A stretch of DNA of 64,000 bases from CAZBRS01 sp964494475 (GTDB lineage Bacteria; Myxococcota_A; UBA9042; CAZBRS01): positions 53,966 through 117,965 of the forward strand of contig CAZBRS010000007.1 of NCBI GenBank assembly GCA_964494475.1. The letters are read 5' to 3'. The notes below the pieces were generated by a model. The model worked only from the letters and a program-made list of their open reading frames with translations. It searched no databases and was not told the DNA's origin. The first letter of the stretch is position 1. Every line of letters starts with the position of its first letter. Both the position numbers and the translations under genes were made by a program. This document shows, one piece after another, positions 34,492-43,119 of this stretch.

Positions 34492-36899
34492 GGCACGAAC
34501 ACGCCCGCGCTGCGGGGCGGCAGGGTGATGATCAGCGCCCCGTCGCTGGCCGTGAGCGTCTCGGTGTCGGCCAGCACGTTCGTGAGCACGGCGCCGTCGG
34601 CCAGGGGCACCGACGGGGGAATGGCCACCGTCTCGGTGACGGGCTGATCCGAGTGGTTCAGGGCCACCACGGCCACGTCGGCGCCCGCGTGGCGCGCGTA
34701 GGCCAGGAAGGGCACGGTGCCCTTCAACGAGGTGTAGGCGCCACGACGAAGGGCCGGCGAGGCCTCGCGCGCCTTGCCGACCTTGCGCACCAGATCGAGC
34801 TGCGCGAGCTCGTCGATGGCCAGCAGGGCCTCGGGCGTCCACAGGCGGCGGTTGTCGGGGTCGTGCCCGCCCTGCTGCCCGTACTCGTCGCCGTAGTAGA
34901 TCAGGGGCATCCCGGGGGTGGTGAGCAGCCAGGTGAGCGCCACCTGCATGCGGCGGTAGGGCTCGTCGTCGGTGGGGGGTTGGGGCAGGTCGGTGTACTG
35001 GTGGTTGGGTGTGTCCCGGTTGTGCGCGGCGTCCTGGCCCCGGTAGGTGGCCTGGGAGAGGAAGCGCGGCGTGTCGTGGCTGCCCAGGTACGACGTCATG
35101 ATGGCCTCGGCCGGGTAGTGCGCCAGGCTCTGCTGCAGCCAGTAGTCGGGGTGGGTGAGCCCGCCGTCGAAGTCGTCGTAGGCCCAGGTGTGGGTCGACA
35201 CGGCGTGGTAGAGCACGAAGTCGAACTGCCCGTTCAAGAGCCAGGGCCCGATGTACCGGCTGATGGTCTGGTAGTCGTTCAGGCTGTTGTTGACGTCGTG
35301 GCCGCCCCACCCCATGGCGGTCTCGCCCAGCAGGAAGTGCTCGACGCCGCCGGTCTCGAAGACCTCGTGCACGCGCGTCGACAGGTTGGCGATGGCCAGG
35401 TCGGGCACGTGCTTCACGGCGTCGACGCGCAGGCCGTCGAGCTCGAAGCGCTCGAGCCACCACACGGCGTCGGCCACCATGGCCTCGGCGGCGGCGGGCA
35501 CGAACCAGTTGACGTCGGGCATGTAGCTCGCGAACAGGCAGTCGAGGCGGTGGGTGGTCCAGTCGCAGCCATCGGTGCCGCACAGGCAGCCCGTGTTGAA
35601 CCAGTCGGGGTGCTCCACGAAGTAGGGGTGGGTCTCGTACACGTGGTTCACGACGAAGTCCATCATCACGCGGAGGCCGCGCGCGTGGGCGGCCTTCACC
35701 ACGGCCTCGAGCGCCGCCTCGCCGCCCAGGCGGGGCTCGACCTCGCGGGGCGCGGCAGGCCAGTAGCCGTGGTAGCCCGAGACGCCGTGCACGCCGTCGG
35801 AGCCGACGTGGGAGCCCACGGGGTTCCTGACCCAGGGAGAGAGCCACAGCGCGCGCACGCCCAGCTTGTCGAAGACGCCGTCCTCGATGGCCTCGGCCAC
35901 GCCGGCGAGGTCGCCGCCGCGGAAGTCGGCCGTGGGGTCGGCGCCCGGCGTGGGGGCGGGGTCGTTCGACGGATCGCCGTTCACGAAGCGGTCGGTCATG
36001 ATCATGTAGAGGGGCGTGTCGCGCCAGTCGAAGGGCTCGGGCTCGATCCAGAACACCAGGCGGGCACTCTCGGCCGCCTTGCCGTCGAGGTCGGCCCCGC
36101 CCAGCACGAGCGCGTACTTGCCGGGGGTGAGGTCCGCCAGCGGGACGGTGACGCGCCCGTGCTCGTCGACCGTGACCGCCGCCGAAACGTCGATGTCGCC
36201 GAAGTCGCGCCGCAGGTGGGCCGCGAACGCCGCCGGGTCGGGGTCGGCGCCGCCCTCGGCGCGCACGAACTGCGCCCGCGCCACGGCCGAGCCTTCGTCC
36301 GCGGCGTAGGTGACGTCGACGCCCCGGGCGTCGAGCCGGGGAACGGTGCAGTCGCCCACGCGCATTCCGGAGTTCTCGACGCTGGCGTCCGACGTGCGGT
36401 AAGGATTCTCGGGGTCGAGCAGCCACTCGTCGGGGCCCATCTGGGACGCGCGCACCACGAGCTTGTAGGCGTACAAACCCGGCGCCAGCGTCTTCGCCAG
36501 CGTGTAGGTGCCGTCGTTGTCCGGGTCGGCCATGGGCTCCTGGGTCCAGCCGTTGAACACACCCGCCAAGGACACCGCGTAGGGGGTGTTGGTGGCGCGG
36601 TACGAGAAGACCGTCGCGCACGAACGCTCGGGCACGCCGGGCGGAGGCGCGGTGTCGGGCGACGCGTCGACGCCCTCGCCCGCGGCGTCGCCGGAGCCGG
36701 GGTCGGCGACCGCGTCGGGCGCGTCGAAGGGCACGTCGGGGCCGGGATCCGGGGCGGGGCCCGGATCGGTGCCCGGATCGGGCTCGGCGGGCACGTCGGC
36801 GATCTCGGCGCCGCTCGTGTCACGATCCTCGTACGCGTCGGCGTCGAGGCAGGCCCACGTCAGCGGGAGCAGCAGGCAACAGAACAGCAGACGTCGCAT
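34488..36899 (-). CDS. GH13 alpha-amylase-type lipoprotein
   Basis: An 803-residue exported enzyme. Signal peptide MRRLLFCCLLLPLTWAC gives lipobox Cys17; an acidic/Pro stalk (DPGTDPGPAPDPGPDVPFDA) follows to residue ~90. Residues ~95-190 form a carbohydrate-binding-like beta domain (VSLAGVFNGWTQEPM). The GH13 barrel has DFVVNH, GLRVDAVKH with nucleophile D493, LLGETAMG with general acid E526, and GSHDTPRF with D609. The C-terminus is an all-beta domain (ALNHSDQPVTET). It probably degrades alpha-glucans outside the cell. Its stop overlaps the NFACT-R start. Confidence 0.9.
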   Translation of the reverse strand: MRRLLFCCLLLPLTWACLDADAYEDRDTSGAEIADVPAEPDPGTDPGPAPDPGPDVPFDAPDAVADPGSGDAAGEGVDASPDTAPPPGVPERSCATVFSYRATNTPYAVSLAGVFNGWTQEPMADPDNDGTYTLAKTLAPGLYAYKLVVRASQMGPDEWLLDPENPYRTSDASVENSGMRVGDCTVPRLDARGVDVTYAADEGSAVARAQFVRAEGGADPDPAAFAAHLRRDFGDIDVSAAVTVDEHGRVTVPLADLTPGKYALVLGGADLDGKAAESARLVFWIEPEPFDWRDTPLYMIMTDRFVNGDPSNDPAPTPGADPTADFRGGDLAGVAEAIEDGVFDKLGVRALWLSPWVRNPVGSHVGSDGVHGVSGYHGYWPAAPREVEPRLGGEAALEAVVKAAHARGLRVMMDFVVNHVYETHPYFVEHPDWFNTGCLCGTDGCDWTTHRLDCLFASYMPDVNWFVPAAAEAMVADAVWWLERFELDGLRVDAVKHVPDLAIANLSTRVHEVFETGGVEHFLLGETAMGWGGHDVNNSLNDYQTISRYIGPWLLNGQFDFVLYHAVSTHTWAYDDFDGGLTHPDYWLQQSLAHYPAEAIMTSYLGSHDTPRFLSQATYRGQDAAHNRDTPNHQYTDLPQPPTDDEPYRRMQVALTWLLTTPGMPLIYYGDEYGQQGGHDPDNRRLWTPEALLAIDELAQLDLVRKVGKAREASPALRRGAYTSLKGTVPFLAYARHAGADVAVVALNHSDQPVTETVAIPPSVPLADGAVLTNVLADTETLTASDGALIITLPPRSAGVFVP

Positions 36900-36957
36900 G
36901 GGATTCCCCGATCAGGAGGGTCGCGGCGTGCGGGCAGAGCCCCGAGGCCTCGGGGCC

Positions 36958-37407
36958 CTACGCGAACGCGCGCACGGCGTCGAGCAACCGCTGGAGCTGC
37001 TCGGCGTGCTGCAGTTCGGCCAGGGCCAGCTTGGTGAAGAAGGCCGTCGTGGGGCCGTCCGTAGCGTCGGCCAGGGCCCCGTACGCGGCGTGCGCTCGCG
37101 ACTCGGCATCGAGCGCCAGCGCGAGCGCCGCCTCGTACCCCAGCGGCTCTCCGGGCACGAGCGCCGGCAGCGCCACCATCTCGCCCACGTCGCGCGAGGC
37201 CGCCTCGGGCACCCGGCCCTCGGCCAGCGAGGCCGCGAAGCGCTCGAGATCACTCGCGTGCTCGACCTCCTGCTCGGCCATGTCCTGCAGGAAGCGCTGC
37301 GCGTCGTCCTCCGACGCGTGCGCCGACAGCCTCGTGTAGTAGCGCGCGGCCTCCCACTCGGCCTCGATGGCGTTCCGAACGGCCTGTCCCAGCGTCATCC
37401 TCGGCAT
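36958..37407 (-). CDS. Ferritin-like/rubrerythrin-type diiron protein
   Basis: A 149-residue four-helix protein. Iron-ligand-like motifs occur in each half: EWEAARYYTRL and EQEVEHASDLERF near residues 17-60, then DAESRAHAAYGAL and ELQHAEQLQRLL near residues 100-145. These are the EExxH-like pairs of ferritin-like diiron proteins. It lacks the rubredoxin domain of rubrerythrins. An oxidative stress or iron role is inferred. A GGGGGAG site precedes the ATG at 37407. Confidence 0.82.
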   Translation of the reverse strand: MPRMTLGQAVRNAIEAEWEAARYYTRLSAHASEDDAQRFLQDMAEQEVEHASDLERFAASLAEGRVPEAASRDVGEMVALPALVPGEPLGYEAALALALDAESRAHAAYGALADATDGPTTAFFTKLALAELQHAEQLQRLLDAVRAFA

Positions 37408-37427
37408 GTTCTCCCCCTCGCGTTGTC

Positions 37428-38945
37428 CTACCAACCCGGCGCCACGTAGATCGCGTTCGCGTAGATCCACGGGTACTCCTTCAGGAACTTCTCGGGCTGG
37501 GTGCCCAGCCACGGCAGCAGGTGGTGCGGCACCACGCGCACCTCGGCGCGGTAGACGCCGGCCCCCACCTCGTACTCCAGGAGGTCGGCGTTGGTCTCGG
37601 CGACCACCTCCCACGTCTCGTCGGCCTTGGCCTTCAGCAGCCGGAGCTTCAGCTCGGGCTGGGGCCCCTTGGGGTCGAGCCTCGCCACGGTCGGCTTGGT
37701 GACGACCAGCGTCGCGGGCGCGGTCGCCAACTCGGCGCCCATCTCGTAGACCTGGTCGCCGACCTCGGCGTGGAAGTCGAAGCCCTGGGGGTAACCGAAC
37801 ACGTGGAAGGCGCCGAACACGCGCCCTGCGGCCAGGCCCTCCTTCAGCACCTTGTCGTCGACGGTGCCGGCGGGCACCAGGACGTAGTTCGAGAACCAGT
37901 GCATCATGCGCCGGAACGAGTCGAGGCGCTCGCCGTCGGGGCTGGGCGCCTGGAACACGTTCTGGTGCGCGTCGGTGGCCATGATGCCCAGCATGCGCCG
38001 CTTCTGCACCACGCGCGCCCAGTGCTGGAGGTCGCGCTCGTTCTCTTCGAGGAAGGCCAGGATGCCGAGCTCGATGGCCGGGATCTTCGACGGATCGGAG
38101 CGCATGGCGCCGATCATCTTGACCGCCGCGGCCATGTTGTCCATGAGGTTGAAGTGCGTGTTGTAGATCTCGATGCCGTCGATGCCCCAGTCGTCGACGC
38201 TCTCGGCCGGCCACTCCTCGGTGTGGTAGAGCAGCACCAGCGCGCCGAGGTCGTGCAACGCGGCGACCGCATCGGGACCCTTGGCGCCGTAGACGGCCAG
38301 GCGGTCGGCGAGGGTACCCGCGGGGTGGCGCTCGACGCCGATGGGCATCATGCCGGTCTCGGTGCCCGCGGCCGTGATGACCTGATGGCCGCCCTCGCAG
38401 AGCACGCGGTTCGCGACGGGCAGGCCGCCCCGCTCGATGAGGGTGTCGCCGGGCAGGTACATGAGCACCTCGGGGAACTCGCGGTAGGCCATGTAGGCCG
38501 CGTGGTCGGTGAAGAACACGAAGTCCTGCGCCGTCTTGCACATGCCCGCGCGCACGTCGAGGCGGCACGCGTCGATCACGTCTTCGTTCGGCGTGTCGTC
38601 CTCGTTCCAGGCCTTGCTGTCGCAGCCGTCGTGGGAGAAGGGCGAGTGGTTGTGGATGATGCCGCGCTGGTAGACCCAGTCGCGCGGGGCCGGCATCAGG
38701 GCGGTGGGCACGACCGTCCAGGGGTCGTGGAACGGGCCCTGGTAGACGTCGGCGTCGGCCGTATCGGTGACGTCAACGGCGTCGGGGACGTCCGGGACAT
38801 CGGCGGGAGGCAGGTCGGCAACGGTATCCGTGAGGTCGGCCGGTACGTCGACCGCGTCGGTCGCGGGGTCGCCACCACCACTGGAGCAGGCCAGGGCTGC
38901 TGCCCCCAGGACGAGAAAGAGGAAGGTATGCAGGGCGCGCGTCAA
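37428..38945 (-). CDS. PHP-domain-like lipoprotein (putative extracellular phosphoesterase)
   Basis: A 505-residue secreted lipoprotein. The signal peptide ends LGAAALAC (Cys20), followed by a long DVPD-rich stalk to residue ~68 (TDTVADLPPADVPDVPDAVD). The soluble part begins RGIIHNHSPFSHDG (H98, H100), then FFTDHAAYMAYRE, YHTEEW and a late GIMATDAHQN, resembling the metal-ligand motifs of PHP-type phosphoesterases. The start is TTG with a GAGG-like site. Substrate unknown. A second, distinct PHP-type lipoprotein is at 44637-47504. Acting outside the cell is unusual for this fold. Confidence 0.72.
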   Translation of the reverse strand: MTRALHTFLFLVLGAAALACSSGGGDPATDAVDVPADLTDTVADLPPADVPDVPDAVDVTDTADADVYQGPFHDPWTVVPTALMPAPRDWVYQRGIIHNHSPFSHDGCDSKAWNEDDTPNEDVIDACRLDVRAGMCKTAQDFVFFTDHAAYMAYREFPEVLMYLPGDTLIERGGLPVANRVLCEGGHQVITAAGTETGMMPIGVERHPAGTLADRLAVYGAKGPDAVAALHDLGALVLLYHTEEWPAESVDDWGIDGIEIYNTHFNLMDNMAAAVKMIGAMRSDPSKIPAIELGILAFLEENERDLQHWARVVQKRRMLGIMATDAHQNVFQAPSPDGERLDSFRRMMHWFSNYVLVPAGTVDDKVLKEGLAAGRVFGAFHVFGYPQGFDFHAEVGDQVYEMGAELATAPATLVVTKPTVARLDPKGPQPELKLRLLKAKADETWEVVAETNADLLEYEVGAGVYRAEVRVVPHHLLPWLGTQPEKFLKEYPWIYANAIYVAPGW

Positions 38946-39002
38946 GTCGGGCCTCGAGCGAATCTATCGCAACACTGAAGCGGAAGCGCGCGAGCGCGTC
39001 AA

Positions 39003-39022
39003 GACGGTACGGACGTACCGTC
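39003..39022. repeat. Short intergenic palindrome
   Basis: GACGGTACG-GA-CGTACCGTC is a perfect 9-bp palindrome with a 2-nt loop, in the gap between the PHP lipoprotein and methyltransferase genes, immediately before the GTAGGGGC element. Confidence 0.55.
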
Positions 39023-39028
39023 CGGTAT

Positions 39029-39084
39029 GTAGGGGCATGACGCGTCATGCCCCTGACGTGTCATGCCCCTGACGTGTCATGCCC
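39029..39084. repeat. GTAGGGGC element followed by 16-bp tandem repeats
   Basis: GTAGGGGCATGACGCGTCAT starts the element, forming GGGCATGA / TCATGCCC hairpin arms. The last 23 nt then repeat a 16-bp unit (CATGCCCCTGACGTGT) about 2.4 times, from 39046 to 39084. It ends right at the methyltransferase stop. It is a relative of the elements at 11966 and 22646. Confidence 0.68.
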
Positions 39085-39885
39085 TCAGATAGGGATGGCC
39101 TCGACGATCAGGCGCTCGCTGTCAGGGCCGAAGGGGGCGCCGCGGTAGTCGCCCGAGCGCTCGACCACCACGAACCCGGCCGCCTCGAGCTCGGCCTCGA
39201 CCGTGTCGGGCTGCAGGCGCGCGATGCGGAAGACCACGTCGAACGCCCCCGCCTCGGAGCCGTCGGAGCGCAGCGTGCGGTAGGCGTAGCGCACGTGGTC
39301 GACCGCGGCCCCCTCGTCGCGCCACTCCTCGGTGCGCTTCCGCACGCTGCGGCCGCCGCGGCCGAGCGGGAAGGTGCGCTCGAAGGCGTGGGGGCGCTCG
39401 CGGGTGGCGCCAGGCCCCGTGCGGGGCACGAACACGTCGAGGAGCAGCACGCCGTCGGGCGCCAGGTGCTCGCGGCAGCGGGCCAGGCAGGCCGCGCGGG
39501 CCGGGGGCTCGAGCAGCAGCGCGTGCAGGCTGAAGGTCGACAGGATGGCCCCGAAGGGCCGCGCGAAGCGGAACGCCGTGGCGTCGCGCTTGGTGTAGCG
39601 GAGCCGCGCGGCGACCTCGGGGGCAAGCTGGCGCGAATTCCGGCGCGCGATCCGCAGCATGCGATCGCTGGTGTCGAGTCCTACGCAGGCGAAGCCGGCC
39701 ATAGCGAGCGGTACGGCCACGCGCCCGGTGCCGCAGCCGAGCTCGAGCACCGGGGTGCGCACGCGCCAGGCGCGCAGGCGTTCGACGAAGAAGCGCGCGT
39801 CGTGCTCGACGCCGGCGTATTCGGCGTCGTACACGGCCGCCTGGCCGCCATAGGGGCGGGGTTCACGCGACGAAGAGGGGGTCAT
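39085..39885 (-). CDS. Class I SAM-dependent methyltransferase
   Basis: A 266-residue cytoplasmic methyltransferase. The SAM-binding motif I is VLELGCGTGRVAVPLA near residue 47, motif II follows with FACVGLDTSDRML, and AILSTFSLHALLLEPP is motif IV-like. Domain order and size match small-molecule methyltransferases. The ATG at 39885 follows GAGGTGAAG. Substrate unknown. It is transcribed away from the ATP-grasp gene. Confidence 0.85.
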   Translation of the reverse strand: MTPSSSREPRPYGGQAAVYDAEYAGVEHDARFFVERLRAWRVRTPVLELGCGTGRVAVPLAMAGFACVGLDTSDRMLRIARRNSRQLAPEVAARLRYTKRDATAFRFARPFGAILSTFSLHALLLEPPARAACLARCREHLAPDGVLLLDVFVPRTGPGATRERPHAFERTFPLGRGGRSVRKRTEEWRDEGAAVDHVRYAYRTLRSDGSEAGAFDVVFRIARLQPDTVEAELEAAGFVVVERSGDYRGAPFGPDSERLIVEAIPI

Positions 39886-39924
39886 CTTCACCTCGCGAGG
39901 AACATACCACAGGAGATCGACGCG

Positions 39925-39952
39925 TTGACACGCCGGATGCACCGTTTATTCT
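39925..39952 (+). promoter_or_regulatory. Promoter of the ATP-grasp gene, probably giving a leaderless mRNA
   Basis: TTGACA (39925-39930), 16-bp spacer, TATTCT (39947-39952). The ATG begins at 39960, only 8 nt after the -10 box, which is where transcription is expected to start, so the transcript should have no 5' leader. No ribosome site precedes the ATG. Confidence 0.6.
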
Positions 39953-39959
39953 CGCGCCC

Positions 39960-40982
39960 ATGGAACGCCCCTTCATCGTGTACAACAACGACTGGGAGGC
40001 CCGCGTCGACGCCGCCGACGCGCCCCCCACCCTGGCCGCCGACGCCGAGGTCCTCGAGACGGCCCTCGCGGTGCAGGCCGCGCTCGCCACGTTCGGGCTC
40101 ACGGCGACCCTCGACAAGGTAGCCGACGACGTGGGCCCCGTGATCGCGCGCCTGAAGGCCGCGGGCGCCACGGTGGTCGTCAACCTGGTCGAGTCGCTGG
40201 CTGGCCTGGGCTCACGCGAGCCCGAGTTCCCCGAGGCCCTCGAGGCCGCGGGCCTGCCCTACACCGGCAACGGCCCGGCCGCCCTCCGCGCCGCCCAGGC
40301 CAAGGACGTGGCCCGCGAGCGCCTGCTCGCTGCCGGCGTGCCCGTGCCGCGCGGGCTGGTGGTGTGGGGCCCGGACGACCGGCTCGATCTCGACGCCGCC
40401 GGCGCGAGCTTTCCGCTGTTCGTGAAGCCCGCGCGCGTCGACGGCTCCATCGGCATCGACCAGCGCTCGCGAGTCTGCTCGCGGCCGGAACTGCGCGAGC
40501 GCCTGGCCTTCCTGGCCGCCGGCCTGCCCGGGCCCTTCCTGGTCGAGGAGTACCTGCCGGGCACCGAGCTCAACGTGTCGATCTTCCCCGACCCCGTCGA
40601 CGGCCTGGTCTCGGCCACCACCATCGACTTCTCGGCCTTCGGCGCCGACCTGGTGCCCGTGGTCACCTACGACTGCAAGTGGACGCCCGGCTCGCCCGAG
40701 TACGTGGCCGGCTCGGTGAAGGCCGAGGGGCGCGTGCCCGCCGACCTGCTGGCCCGTGCCACCGACACCGCCCGGCGCGCCTTCGCGGCCCTCGGCGCCA
40801 CCAGCTACGGCCGCGTCGACCTGCGCGCCGACGCCGACGGCGTGCCGCGCGTGATGGACGTGAACACCAACCCCGACGTGCACCCCGAGTCGGGCTTCGT
40901 GAAGACCCTCGGCTACGCCGGGCTCGACTACCCCGCGATCGTGCGCGCCCTCCTGGAGGGCGCGTTCAGGAGGCCGCGATGA
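39960..40982 (+). CDS. ATP-grasp ligase (D-alanine-D-alanine ligase-like)
   Basis: A 340-residue ATP-grasp protein. The ATP-binding core includes FPLFVKPARVDGSIGID (phosphate Lys and loop) near residue 150, FLVEEYLPGTELNVSIF near 190, and the C-terminal catalytic motif GRVDLRADADGVPRVMDVNTNPDVH (D, N and metal-binding residues). This is the Ddl fold, ligating an amine to a carboxylate, but the N-terminal substrate domain is unlike cell-wall Ddl. The stop overlaps the GNAT start (ATGA). A peptide or amino acid ligase paired with an acetyltransferase is inferred. Predicted to be leaderless. Confidence 0.82.
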   Translation: MERPFIVYNNDWEARVDAADAPPTLAADAEVLETALAVQAALATFGLTATLDKVADDVGPVIARLKAAGATVVVNLVESLAGLGSREPEFPEALEAAGLPYTGNGPAALRAAQAKDVARERLLAAGVPVPRGLVVWGPDDRLDLDAAGASFPLFVKPARVDGSIGIDQRSRVCSRPELRERLAFLAAGLPGPFLVEEYLPGTELNVSIFPDPVDGLVSATTIDFSAFGADLVPVVTYDCKWTPGSPEYVAGSVKAEGRVPADLLARATDTARRAFAALGATSYGRVDLRADADGVPRVMDVNTNPDVHPESGFVKTLGYAGLDYPAIVRALLEGAFRRPR

Positions 40983-41479
40983 TCCGCCCGCCCCGCGCCC
41001 ACGAGCGCGACGCCCTGGCGCGCCTCGTCGAACGCATCGACCAGTTCAACCAGGAAGAGCGCGCCGTGGCGATGGAGCTGATCGACGAGGCGCTGACAAG
41101 GGCCGACACGACGTACAAGCTGCTGGTGGCCGAAGGCCCTCACCCCCCACCCCTCTCCCGCTGCGCAGGAGAGGGGAGTTCCATCTTGGGCTACCTGTGC
41201 TACGGCGCGACGCCCATGACCGACACCACCGCCGACCTCTACTGGATCGCCACCGACCCCTCGGCGCGGGGCACGGGGCTCGGGAAGGCGCTGCACGCCG
41301 CGCTGGTCGACGTGCTGCGCGCCGAGGGGCGCGTCTGGATTCGTGTCGAGACCTCGTCGCAGGACGACTACAATGGCACGGTGGCGTTCTACACGCGCCT
41401 GGGCTACCAGACCGTCTCGCGCATCAAGGACTTCTACCGCGCGGGCGACGACCTGATCACCATGTTCTACCGGGTGTAA
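40979..41479 (+). CDS. GNAT-family acetyltransferase carrying an in-frame palindromic insert
   Basis: A 166-residue GCN5-related N-acetyltransferase. The acetyl-CoA pyrophosphate loop is WIATDPSARGTGLGKAL, and the C-terminal NGTVAFYTRLGYQTVSRIKDFYR is typical. Residues 53-68 (GPHPPPLSRCAGEGSS) look foreign: the DNA is a palindromic repeat (see 41135-41182), inserted between LLVAE and ILGYLCYGATP, in the hairpin between strands before the catalytic core. Its start overlaps the ATP-grasp stop, so the two are coupled. Substrate unknown. Confidence 0.82.
   Translation: MIRPPRAHERDALARLVERIDQFNQEERAVAMELIDEALTRADTTYKLLVAEGPHPPPLSRCAGEGSSILGYLCYGATPMTDTTADLYWIATDPSARGTGLGKALHAALVDVLRAEGRVWIRVETSSQDDYNGTVAFYTRLGYQTVSRIKDFYRAGDDLITMFYRV
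41135..41182. repeat. In-frame palindromic element inside the GNAT gene
   Basis: A 48-nt segment (16 codons) with a 9-bp stem CCCCTCTCC (41150-41158) / GGAGAGGGG (41168-41176) and a 9-nt loop, preceded by CCCTCACCCCCCA. This CCCTCACCCCC...CCCTCTCCCGCTGCGC-type sequence is a familiar intergenic repeat in GC-rich bacteria. Here it is translated in frame, giving PHPPPLSRCAGEG, without a stop. Exact borders are uncertain. Confidence 0.68.
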
Positions 41480-41501
41480 CGCGGGCAGAAGGGGACCCGC
41501 G

Positions 41502-43064
41502 CTACTTGCTGTTCTCCTTGCGCGCCACGCTGTGCGTGCGGCCGTAGAACACGTAGATCGCGAGGCCGAGCGCCATCCAGAGGAGCAGGCGCAGCCACGT
41601 GTCGAGGGGCAACCCGTACATCATGTAGCCGCAGATCAGGATGCCGAGGATGGGCACGACCGGCACCAGCGGCGTCTTGAAGGGGCGCTTCAGATCGGGC
41701 GAGGTGTGCCGGAGCACCAGGATGCCGCCGCACACGATGACGAACGCCAGCAGCGTGCCGATGGACACGAGCTCGCCGAGCAGCCCGATGGGGAAGACGC
41801 CGGCGATGACGCAGGCGACCAGGCCCGTGATGATGGTGGCGACGTAGGGCGTGCGGAACTTCGGGTGCACCTTGCCGAACACCTTGGGCAACAGGCCGTC
41901 GCGCGACATGGAGTAGAAGATGCGCGGCTGGCCCATGAGCATGACGAGCACCACCGAGGCGAGCCCGGCGATGGCGCCGATGTTGATGAAATAGGTGAGC
42001 CACTTGAGGCCCGGGCCGGCGGCGTTGATGGCCACGAACACGGGGTGCGGCACGTTCAGCGTGCTGTAGTGCGCGATGCCGGTCATGATCGCGGCCATGG
42101 CGATGTAGAGCACGGTGCACACGGCCAGGGAGCCGAGGATGCCGATGGGCAGGTCGCGCTGCGGGTTCTTGGCCTCCTGCGCGGCCGTAGAGACCGCGTC
42201 GAAGCCGATGTAGGCAAAGAAGATGACCCCCGCCGCGCGCAGGATGCCGCTCCAGCCGTAGTGCCCCGAGACCCCGGTGTTCTCGGGGATGAAGGGCACC
42301 CAGTTGGCCGTGTTCACGTAGAAGGCGCCGAAACCTATGACCAGGGCCACGATGGCCAGCTTGACGAAGACGATGGCGTTGTTGAAGCGCGCCGACTCCT
42401 TGATGCCCACGACCAGCAGCGCGGTGAGCAGCAGGATGAGGATCATGGCCGGCAGGTTGACGAGGCCGTTCTCGAGCGTGAAGCCCCGGGCCACGCAGTC
42501 GACCACGGCCACGGGGGTGTGGCTGAGGGCGTCTACGGCCAGGCCACCCGTAGAGGGGTCGACGCAGAGCTGCGAGCGCACCAGCGTGTGGGTGCCCTCG
42601 ACGGTGAAGGGCGAGCCCACCAGCGCAGGCGGCAGCGTGATCCCGAGCTCGGCCAGGAAGGCCGTGAAGTAGCCCGCCCAGCCCACGGCCACGGTCGAGG
42701 CGGCGAACAGGTACTCGAGGATCAGGTCCCAGCCGATGATCCAGGCGAACAACTCGCCGAGGGTGGCGTACCCGTAGGTGTAGGCGCTGCCCGCCACCGG
42801 GATCATGGAGGCGAACTCGGCGTAGCAGAGGCCCGCGAACAGGCACCCGGCGCCCGCCAGGATGAACGAGAGGATGATGGCCGGCCCCGCGAACTGGGCA
42901 GCCGCCGTGCCCGTGAGCACGAAGATGCCCGCGCCGATGATGGCGCCGATGCCGAGGAAGACGAGGTTCGACGCCCCGAGCACGCGCTTCAGGCCGCTCT
43001 CGTTGTCGTCGGCCTGCTGCATGAGCACGTCGATGGACTTGCGCAGGAAGAGTCCGTTGGCCAT
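41502..43064 (-). CDS. APC-family amino acid permease (cationic amino acid transporter type)
   Basis: A 520-residue inner-membrane transporter with about 12-14 spans. The first span has GIGAIIGAGIFVLTGTAAA, the substrate-binding GxGxGIF hallmark of APC transporters. AFASMIPVAGSAYTYGYATLGEL and the PQRDLPIGILGSLAVCTVLY region fit the CAT/YfnA subgroup, whose members carry cationic or branched amino acids. No solute-binding partner is needed. It is transcribed in the same direction as the following permease gene but 55 nt away. Confidence 0.9.
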   Translation of the reverse strand: MANGLFLRKSIDVLMQQADDNESGLKRVLGASNLVFLGIGAIIGAGIFVLTGTAAAQFAGPAIILSFILAGAGCLFAGLCYAEFASMIPVAGSAYTYGYATLGELFAWIIGWDLILEYLFAASTVAVGWAGYFTAFLAELGITLPPALVGSPFTVEGTHTLVRSQLCVDPSTGGLAVDALSHTPVAVVDCVARGFTLENGLVNLPAMILILLLTALLVVGIKESARFNNAIVFVKLAIVALVIGFGAFYVNTANWVPFIPENTGVSGHYGWSGILRAAGVIFFAYIGFDAVSTAAQEAKNPQRDLPIGILGSLAVCTVLYIAMAAIMTGIAHYSTLNVPHPVFVAINAAGPGLKWLTYFINIGAIAGLASVVLVMLMGQPRIFYSMSRDGLLPKVFGKVHPKFRTPYVATIITGLVACVIAGVFPIGLLGELVSIGTLLAFVIVCGGILVLRHTSPDLKRPFKTPLVPVVPILGILICGYMMYGLPLDTWLRLLLWMALGLAIYVFYGRTHSVARKENSK

Positions 43065-43119
43065 GCGGGGCCCCCCAGGATGCGATTGGGGCGACGATAC
43101 GGGAGGAGGGGCGACGAGG

